NCBI GenBank assembly: GCA_011040545.1 | Contig: DQYM01000102.1 | Coordinates: 1-9,380, forward strand | DNA: 9,380 nucleotides | Reading direction: 5' to 3' | Source of the DNA: Candidatus Bathyarchaeota archaeon | GTDB lineage: Archaea > Thermoproteota > Bathyarchaeia > EX4484-135 | Shown here: in pieces, positions 1-5,064 of the stretch | How positions within the stretch are numbered: the first letter of the stretch is position 1 | How the letters are laid out: the number at the start of each line of letters is the position of its first letter | Notes under the pieces: generated by a model | Seen by the model: the letters and a program-made list of their open reading frames with translations, nothing else | Told to the model about the DNA's origin: nothing | Databases searched by the model: none | Translations under genes and position numbers: made by a program

Positions 1-521
1 GAACGCTTAGGCGCCTCATGGCTGCCCCCATTGGCCCCTGGGACCTGTTGGTAGGCAAGACGCTCTCCGCCCTCCTTTGGCTAGCTATTTCAACATTAGT
101 CTGCTTGCTCTACGGCCTAGCCTGGGGAGCACACATAGCCTGGGACCCACTGAACCCAGCCCACCTCCTAGTCCCAATCATCATGCTCATGGGCGCACTA
201 ATGATGATTGGCCTAGGCTTGCTCATATCAATGGTAGCTAAGACCAGCAAGGGGGCCTCAGGCCTTGCCACGGCCATAGGCTGGCCACTTATGTTCCTAA
301 CTAACATCTGGATGCCAGCTTGGCTCCTGCCAGAGGGGCTAAGGTGGTTTGCTACCCACTTCCCACTGGCAATGGCCATAGAGGCTGCTAGGCAGGTGTT
401 GGTCTTCGGCGCTGGGCTTGAGGCCATACTGCCCGTTATGCCCTGGCTCGTGCTGTTCACGGCCATATTCTACGGCCTCGGTGCCCTCGCCTACAAGCTC
501 GTGCTAAGGCGCTCCCTCTAG
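1..521 (+). CDS. ABC-2 type transporter permease, C-terminal part (5' end outside window)
   Basis: This is the membrane subunit of an ABC exporter of the ABC-2 class, such as those for drugs, lipids or polysaccharides; the substrate cannot be told. The frame is open from base 3, before the first ATG at 18, and reads TLRRLMAAPIGPWDLLVGK. The basic T-L-R-R-L stretch followed by A-P-I and then L-x-G-K is the usual cytoplasmic sequence in the middle of ABC-2 permeases, so the ATG at 18 is internal and the gene begins upstream of the window. Counting from that ATG, hydrophobic segments lie near residues 13-38, 50-74, 82-105 and 136-160, matching the last four helices of a six-helix permease. The basic end LVLRRSL fits a cytoplasmic C-terminus. 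The ATPase partner is not in view and is probably upstream. The gene ends at TAG and is followed by a T-rich run. The family is fairly sure; the substrate is unknown. Confidence 0.8.
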   Translation, partial: TLRRLMAAPIGPWDLLVGKTLSALLWLAISTLVCLLYGLAWGAHIAWDPLNPAHLLVPIIMLMGALMMIGLGLLISMVAKTSKGASGLATAIGWPLMFLTNIWMPAWLLPEGLRWFATHFPLAMAIEAARQVLVFGAGLEAILPVMPWLVLFTAIFYGLGALAYKLVLRRSL

Positions 522-530
522 GGCCGAGCC

Positions 531-540
531 CATTTCTTTT
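531..540 (+). terminator. T-rich archaeal-type terminator candidate
   Basis: Ten bases after the permease stop codon comes CATTTCTTTT, with seven T in ten bases in an otherwise GC-rich region and no strong hairpin before it. Archaeal RNA polymerase terminates on such U-tracts. The run separates the permease from the NurA promoter region. Confidence 0.4.
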
Positions 541-555
541 GCTACTTAGGTAGTG

Positions 556-566
556 CTAAAATACTT
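556..566 (+). promoter_or_regulatory. Candidate TATA box for the nurA-herA cluster
   Basis: CTAAAATACTT is the most AT-rich stretch in the 86-base gap before nurA. With the usual archaeal spacing of about 25-27 bases, transcription would start near 586, giving a leader of roughly 20-30 bases to either candidate start codon. No second TATA-like element is evident in the gaps further down the cluster, so this is the best promoter for all four genes. Confidence 0.4.
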
Positions 567-616
567 TCACCACACCTACCCGACCTCTGTGTAGCCTTAC
601 ATGCCCCTTGCTAAAC

Positions 617-1906
617 ATGCTTAAAGCTAGCCTAGCGGGCCTTAGGGCTGGTGCCTCTGGCTTGAGCGGGGAGGTTGAATGGCTCTCAGGCCTCCCGAGC
701 TCGCTTAGGGAGCAGGTAGAGGCCATAGAGGAGGCACTAGAGGGGGCTCCGCACCCCTTCGTGTACAGGCTGCTCATGGAGGAGGGCACAAGGCAGGTCA
801 TTGAGGAGTACAAGCGCAAGAAGGAGGCCATAAGGGCTAGGAGGAAGCTAATTGATGATATAAGGCACTCCTTAGGCCTTAGGCAAGCTGATATAGGCCT
901 GGTGAGAGACCTCTCCAATGCCTTTGGGGCTGGTGAGCTCAAGGCCGTAGGGGTTGATGCTGGCGTCAACTACCTCAACCTAGAGGTAGCCTACGTACCG
1001 CTGTGCTGTGCTATGGCCGTCCTCTGCTCTAGGTTTGACGTGGATGCCTATATGCCGAGGGCCATGGATAGGATCCCCCTCTGGGATGATGAGGTCTACC
1101 CAGATTGGAGGGCACTCGTGATCAGCTATAGGCTCCAATTTGAGCTAGTTGAGAAAGCCGTTGAGGCCTGGGAGCCAGATGTAATCTTCTTTGATGGCCC
1201 ATTCCTATACAGCCAGCTTATGAGGGGCCGTAAGGGGACGCCATACTGGTCGGATTTTGAGAGGACCCTTGAGGAAGGCGTTCGTGCCCTTGAACTCTGC
1301 GTCAGCAAGGGCATACCAATCGTGGGCTTCGTGAAGAGGCCTGAGGGCTGTAGCGTAGCTAGGAAGCTAGTAGATGCTGGCGTGCTGAAGAGGCCAGCTA
1401 GGGATACGGTGGTCCTGAAGTGGATGGAGTTCGGCTGCTACCTAGAGCCCATGAGGTACGTAGCTAGGCCAGAAGCCCTTGGCCCAAGGGAGGTCCCATC
1501 AAGGATGGCTGAGGAGTACTTCACTAGGGCGGGGAAGATGGGTGTAGATGAAGAGGTGGTTTCCATAGTATTCACCTACGTGAGCACTGGCTATGCCTTT
1601 CCATACAAGATAGAAGTGCCAGAGCCCTTTGCCAATAGGATTGATGAGCTAGTAGCCCTAACGCTAGCCCTTAGGGCTGCAAGGGGCATCCCCTTCCCGA
1701 TATACGCTGCTGACTCCCTAACTAAGATGACGAACACAACTAGGAGCCTCTTCCTGCTCTCCCTCATGGCTAGGCTAGCTGAGGAAGTTATGAAGGGGGG
1801 CCTAGATGAAGAGGACATGGAGATGTTCTCCCCAAGGCATGGTGAGTCCTATGGCCTAACTGAGGAAGAGCTTGAGAGGGGCCCAAGGGCTAGGAGGAGG
1901 CGGTAG
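617..1906 (+). CDS. nurA: NurA-type nuclease (DNA end resection)
   Basis: NurA is the archaeal nuclease that works with the HerA hexamer to resect DNA ends for homologous recombination; it is a manganese-dependent RNase H-like enzyme. Counting from ATG 617 (429 residues), the family signatures appear in order: VGVDAGVNYL with Asp114, the first metal ligand; VIFFDGPFLY with Asp193; IVGFVKRP with Lys240; FPYKIEVP near 328-335; and YAADSLTK with Asp366 near the end. Residues 55-95 are charged and helical, as in the NurA N-terminal arm. An in-frame TTG at 608 would add three residues; ATG 617 is preferred, but neither has a clear Shine-Dalgarno sequence. The protein ends in the strongly basic GPRARRRR. 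herA follows after 12 nt, and this adjacency strengthens the call. It is longer than typical NurA proteins as I remember them (about 330-400 residues). Confidence 0.85.
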   Translation: MLKASLAGLRAGASGLSGEVEWLSGLPSSLREQVEAIEEALEGAPHPFVYRLLMEEGTRQVIEEYKRKKEAIRARRKLIDDIRHSLGLRQADIGLVRDLSNAFGAGELKAVGVDAGVNYLNLEVAYVPLCCAMAVLCSRFDVDAYMPRAMDRIPLWDDEVYPDWRALVISYRLQFELVEKAVEAWEPDVIFFDGPFLYSQLMRGRKGTPYWSDFERTLEEGVRALELCVSKGIPIVGFVKRPEGCSVARKLVDAGVLKRPARDTVVLKWMEFGCYLEPMRYVARPEALGPREVPSRMAEEYFTRAGKMGVDEEVVSIVFTYVSTGYAFPYKIEVPEPFANRIDELVALTLALRAARGIPFPIYAADSLTKMTNTTRSLFLLSLMARLAEEVMKGGLDEEDMEMFSPRHGESYGLTEEELERGPRARRRR

Positions 1907-1913
1907 GGGGTGG
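1906..1913 (+). promoter_or_regulatory. Shine-Dalgarno sequence deciding the herA GTG start
   Basis: GGGGGTGG begins on the last base of the nurA stop codon and ends five bases before GTG 1919. It contains the GGTG core complementary to the archaeal 16S 3' end. The nearer GTG at 1910 runs into TAG after one codon, so 1919 is the sensible start. The arrangement suggests that translation of herA is coupled to nurA. Confidence 0.6.
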
Positions 1914-1918
1914 CCTAG

Positions 1919-3766
1919 GTGCGTGTGATAGGCTTCGTGATGTCGGGTGCCGACCACACGCTCATACCATTTGCGCTTAAGGTAAATGAGCACGTTGAGG
2001 TAGGCGATTACGTCCTCATAAGGCACCCGCACAGGGAGGGCAAGTTCATACTGGCCAGGGTCCTGCTGGTGAAGCCGTACAACCCAGAGATGAAGGCTGG
2101 TAGGCCTGGCCCACATGAGGCCTCAAGGGGCGGTAGGGTGCGCTACGGCAATTGGATTGAGTACAGGATTGCCTACGCTGAGCCCCTTGGCTACTACGAT
2201 GATAGTGGCAAGTGGCGCTCCCTTGAGTGTGCTCCCTCATCCTGGGAGCCAGTTTACGAGCCCACTGAGGAGGAGCTAAAGGAGTTCTTCAAGCCGAGGG
2301 CTGGGAAGGGTGGCCTCCTAATTACAATAGGCCATGTCTCAAAGCACGAGGACATACCCGTTCAGATAGACCTTAGCGAGGTGGCTAAGGGGCATATGTT
2401 CATATGTGGGATGACACGCTCGGGGAAGAGCACATTTGTCGTCAACTTGGTCATCCATGCCCTGAGGTCCAAGCCAAAGCCACGCATCATCATAATAGAT
2501 AGGCGTGGTGAGTATAGCGTGCTAAGCGATTACGGTGCCTTTGTATTTGATTACCGTGCCTTCCTCCCCAGGCCCCGTGATATAGCACCAAACCTACTGG
2601 CCGATGTGCTAGCAGACCTACTTGGCGTGCCAGCTGGAGATAAGACCATAAGGGACTACATGGTCCGCATAGTAAGCATGATAAGGAGGGATATGGAGAA
2701 AGGGGAGCCAGTTGATTTCACACCAGATGCCCTAGAGGAGTACGTGGATAGGCTCCCAGGTCGCATCCAGGAGGCCACGAGGGAGAGGCTCAGGCTCTAC
2801 TTAGATAGGGACCGATTGGAGAGGCTCTACCTGCTCAAGGAGGATAGGCCATTCTATGATATAGTAGATGTGGTAAGAGAGCACCCAGTGATCATCGTGG
2901 ATCTCTCCACGGATCCGAACGTGATTTACCAGCACCTAGCTGTGGCCAACATGATAAGGCGTGTCGTCCACTACGCCATAGAGAGGGCCAGGCGAAAGGA
3001 GCCCTTTGCAGCCATCTTCGTAATTGAGGAGGCCCAGTACATAGCACCTGAGAAGGGAATGAAGATTGAGGTAGGAGCCCCTGAGAAGCTAGGTGTTGAT
3101 AAGGCCCTCATAGAGGGCGTTTCACAAGCAGGTGGCTATAACGTGGGCTTCGTAATACTAACCCAGAGGCCAGCCTACGTGGCCAAGAGCGTTATAAGCC
3201 AGTGCAATACCATACTATGCTTTAGGCTTAGGAATCCAAACGACCAGGACACGATAGCCCGCTATACTGAGTATGGCAGCGAGCGATTAACTGCATACCT
3301 ACCTGGCCTAGCGGATTTTGAAGGTGTGCTATGTGGCATGGCGAGCACCATACCATTCCCAGTTATGGTAGAAACACATGTGATGGAATACCCAAGGAAG
3401 GCTACGGTAACGGCTAGGGAAGCCTGGGAGTATATGGATATGGAGATCGCACTTGTCCCAAGCCCTACCATGAAGGAGCCACCACCTGAGGTGGGGGAGG
3501 CACGGGAAGCTACTGGGGAAGGCCGTCAGGAGGCTGAAATCAAGGCGGTTATAGGAGGGGAAGCAGAAGGGAGCGGAAAGCCTAAGGAAGAGGGCGAGGT
3601 TGGGGCGGAAGGCCAGGAGGAGGCCAGGGAGGAAGGCAAGCAGGCAGAGGTAGGGGATCTAGGGCCTGGTGAGGGGCCTGGCCCTAGCGAGGGTGGGGGA
3701 GCTGGTAAGGCAGCGAGGCGGAGGAAGGGCAAACCTATTTTTGACCTGTTTGAGCCCCCAATCTAG
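1919..3766 (+). CDS. herA: HerA DNA translocase/helicase with long acidic C-terminal tail
   Basis: HerA is a hexameric FtsK/VirB4-like ATPase that pumps DNA through its ring and drives NurA in end resection. Domains in order: a HAS-barrel-like β domain (about 1-125) that in the family docks NurA; a RecA-like ATPase core with Walker A GMTRSGKST at 164-172 (Lys170, Ser171); a helical insertion at about 220-320; Walker B IFVIEEAQY at 366-374 with acidic pair Glu370-Glu371; and the TQRP motif at 415-418 followed by a conserved stretch near CFRLRNPNDQ. All key residues seem intact. Homologues usually stop at about 500-520 residues. This one continues through some 90 residues of Glu/Gly/Pro/Lys low complexity (about 511-600), a basic patch KAARRRKGK, and a hydrophobic end PIFDLFEPPI. 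The start is GTG with a good Shine-Dalgarno sequence. Confidence in HerA is high; the tail's function is unknown. Confidence 0.93.
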   Translation: MRVIGFVMSGADHTLIPFALKVNEHVEVGDYVLIRHPHREGKFILARVLLVKPYNPEMKAGRPGPHEASRGGRVRYGNWIEYRIAYAEPLGYYDDSGKWRSLECAPSSWEPVYEPTEEELKEFFKPRAGKGGLLITIGHVSKHEDIPVQIDLSEVAKGHMFICGMTRSGKSTFVVNLVIHALRSKPKPRIIIIDRRGEYSVLSDYGAFVFDYRAFLPRPRDIAPNLLADVLADLLGVPAGDKTIRDYMVRIVSMIRRDMEKGEPVDFTPDALEEYVDRLPGRIQEATRERLRLYLDRDRLERLYLLKEDRPFYDIVDVVREHPVIIVDLSTDPNVIYQHLAVANMIRRVVHYAIERARRKEPFAAIFVIEEAQYIAPEKGMKIEVGAPEKLGVDKALIEGVSQAGGYNVGFVILTQRPAYVAKSVISQCNTILCFRLRNPNDQDTIARYTEYGSERLTAYLPGLADFEGVLCGMASTIPFPVMVETHVMEYPRKATVTAREAWEYMDMEIALVPSPTMKEPPPEVGEAREATGEGRQEAEIKAVIGGEAEGSGKPKEEGEVGAEGQEEAREEGKQAEVGDLGPGEGPGPSEGGGAGKAARRRKGKPIFDLFEPPI

Positions 3767-3776
3767 GGCGAGTGGG

Positions 3777-4031
3777 TTGAGCTCTGGGCTAGATTATGAG
3801 GCTGAGAAGCTCCTAGCAAGGTTAAGTGAGTGTGAAGAAGCCTTCAGGGCCTTGAAAGAGGCTGCTGTTAGCTGCTCTGAAGTGCTTAAGAGTGGTAGGG
3901 GGAGGGAAGAAGCCTTAAGCATGCTGTCCTCCTTCCTAGAGGCCCTAGGCAAGTTCATCCACGAGCTTAGCCACCTCTCCCTAAGCGCCTCTACCATCTT
4001 AGCCAAGCTGGAGAAGGCTGAGGAAGGCTAA
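3777..4031 (+). CDS. Small helical protein of 84 residues, unknown function
   Basis: I do not recognise this protein. From TTG 3777 it encodes 84 residues that look almost entirely α-helical, with heptad-like spacing of Leu and Ala (for example EAEKLLARLSECEEAFRALK, then FLEALGKFIHELSHL), and a Gly-Arg-rich turn in the middle (SGRGREE). It would be a helical hairpin or short coiled coil, without membrane segments or metal motifs. The frame is open upstream into herA, but the upstream translation looks like an out-of-frame shadow, whereas TTG 3777 lies ten bases after the herA stop and fits the tight cluster. No convincing Shine-Dalgarno sequence precedes it; GGGCGAGTGGG is only a weak match, so the start is uncertain. 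The next gene begins three bases after its stop. By position it could be an accessory subunit of NurA-HerA or of the downstream protein; this is inference only. Confidence 0.65.
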   Translation: MSSGLDYEAEKLLARLSECEEAFRALKEAAVSCSEVLKSGRGREEALSMLSSFLEALGKFIHELSHLSLSASTILAKLEKAEEG

Positions 4032-4034
4032 GCG

Positions 4035-5048
4035 GTGATGGCCTTGAGGCGAGGGGGCTTGGTCCTAATAGATGAGGCCATCTGCTCACGGGTAGCGAGT
4101 CGGCTAGCGGGCATAGAAGTGAAGATGGCCCCACCAGCTGGCCTGCTGGAGCTCCTGGACCGTGAGCAAGCGCTTAGGGTCCTGCTCTTCTTCATGGCCA
4201 TAAACTACGATACGAGGGGGCTTGGGGGGACCATACAGGGCCACTACTACAGGGGGAGCGATTTCCTCCTCCAGCTCATGCTAGCCCTCGCAAGGGGGCA
4301 GCCCGAGGTGCTTGAGCCTGCTAGCCTAAGCCACCTCACGCTAGATGACTTCCTATCCTGGTTCAGCAGGTTTGGGGAGGGGCGACTCCCACGTAGGCCA
4401 GCGGAGAGGGTTAGGCTGCTAAGGGATACAGCCTTAAGGCTAATTGAGCACTATAATGGGCGTGTTTCAGAGCTGCTGAGCGCCTGTGGGAATAGGATCG
4501 GTGGCCCAGGTGGCCTGAGGGAGAGGCTGGCGAGCTTCAAGGCCTTTAGCGATCCACTAGCCAAGAAGACCATGGTATTTGCCATCCTAGCTTGCCTTGA
4601 GGGGCTGTGGGAGCCAGAGGATCCAGAGAGCATAACGGTTGGCGTTGATTACCACCTACAGCGTGTTGCCCTTAGGACGGGCATGGTCAAGGTGCTTGAC
4701 CCTACCTTACGCCAGAAGCTGGTTAAGAGGCAGTTCGTAACTCAGGATGAGCACCAGGCCATAAGAAGTGCTTGCCTTGAGGCCTTCTCAATCCTAAGCA
4801 CTTGCTCTGGCCTAAGCCAGCTTGAGCTTGACCAGATATTCTGGCACCTAGGTAGGAACTGCTGCCAGGTTAGGCTCCCAGCTTGTGCCCAAGAGGGGCC
4901 TTGCTGGAGGCCCGTTGAGTGCACGCTCATTAAGGCCACGAGCTACGAGTGCCGAGGCTCCTGCCCACTAGATGGTGCCTGCAGGGCCAGTAAGGAGCCA
5001 GGGCTGCTTAAGCTAGTAGAGCCTAAGGTAATCACATACTACTACTAG
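4035..5048 (+). CDS. Glycosylase-superfamily protein, queuosine-salvage/HhH-GPD-like with Fe-S-loop-like cysteine tail
   Basis: The order of features resembles eukaryotic queuosine-salvage glycosylase (QNG1, DUF2419) and HhH-GPD base-excision enzymes. SHLTLDDFLSWF at 99-110 is like the QNG1 T-L-D-x-(V/F) segment. AERVRLLRDTALRLIEHYNG at 123-142 is followed by DPLAKKTMVFAILA at 173-186, the helix where HhH enzymes keep their catalytic Lys. Then VGVDYHLQRVALRTG at 202-216 has Asp205 in the place of the catalytic Asp of the VDxHvxR motif. After FWHLGRN the C-terminus has eight cysteines (276, 277, 284, 290, 296, 306, 310, 316). Cys277-x6-Cys284 and Cys310-x5-Cys316 match the two ends of the endonuclease III Fe-S loop (C-x6-C-x2-C-x5-C), but with 25 residues between them instead of two. 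The start is GTG 4035 or the adjacent ATG 4038, with GAGGAAGG upstream at 4020-4027. Substrate unknown; membership of the broad superfamily is moderately sure. Confidence 0.6.
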   Translation: MMALRRGGLVLIDEAICSRVASRLAGIEVKMAPPAGLLELLDREQALRVLLFFMAINYDTRGLGGTIQGHYYRGSDFLLQLMLALARGQPEVLEPASLSHLTLDDFLSWFSRFGEGRLPRRPAERVRLLRDTALRLIEHYNGRVSELLSACGNRIGGPGGLRERLASFKAFSDPLAKKTMVFAILACLEGLWEPEDPESITVGVDYHLQRVALRTGMVKVLDPTLRQKLVKRQFVTQDEHQAIRSACLEAFSILSTCSGLSQLELDQIFWHLGRNCCQVRLPACAQEGPCWRPVECTLIKATSYECRGSCPLDGACRASKEPGLLKLVEPKVITYYY

Positions 5049-5064
5049 GCAGCAGGCAGCCTAG
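5045..5064. repeat. Inverted repeat containing both convergent stop codons
   Basis: CTAGGC at 5045-5050 and GCCTAG at 5059-5064 are perfect inverted arms of six bases around the loop AGCAGGCA. The TAG of the + strand gene and the TAG of the - strand gene lie symmetrically in the arms. It could form a short RNA hairpin at the end of both transcripts. No U-tract follows on either strand, so a terminator role is uncertain. Confidence 0.45.

Noticed and set aside
601..624. A seven-codon upstream frame (MPLAKHA) overlapping the nurA start
   Set aside because: It is too short to judge, has no Shine-Dalgarno sequence, and a frame of this length is expected by chance.
556..969. A 137-codon - strand reading frame opposite the start of nurA
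   Set aside because: Ser/Leu/Pro-rich translation typical of the complement of a charged helical gene, no promoter, and overlap with the well-supported NurA coding sequence.
3669..3776. An upstream extension of the 84-residue protein into herA from ATG 3669
   Set aside because: The added residues are Arg/Gly-rich and look like herA read out of frame; starting at TTG 3777 keeps the tight gene spacing without a 98-base overlap.
3764..3800. Possible amber read-through (pyrrolysine) at the herA TAG
   Set aside because: Reading through gives only about ten codons before TGA, and TAG is the commonest stop in the window, which argues against recoding.
5049..5060. A tRNA, small RNA or attachment site in the intergenic gaps
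   Set aside because: The gaps are short (3-92 bases) and contain neither tRNA-like cloverleaf sequence nor paired C/D box motifs that I could find; no integrase or direct repeats flank them.
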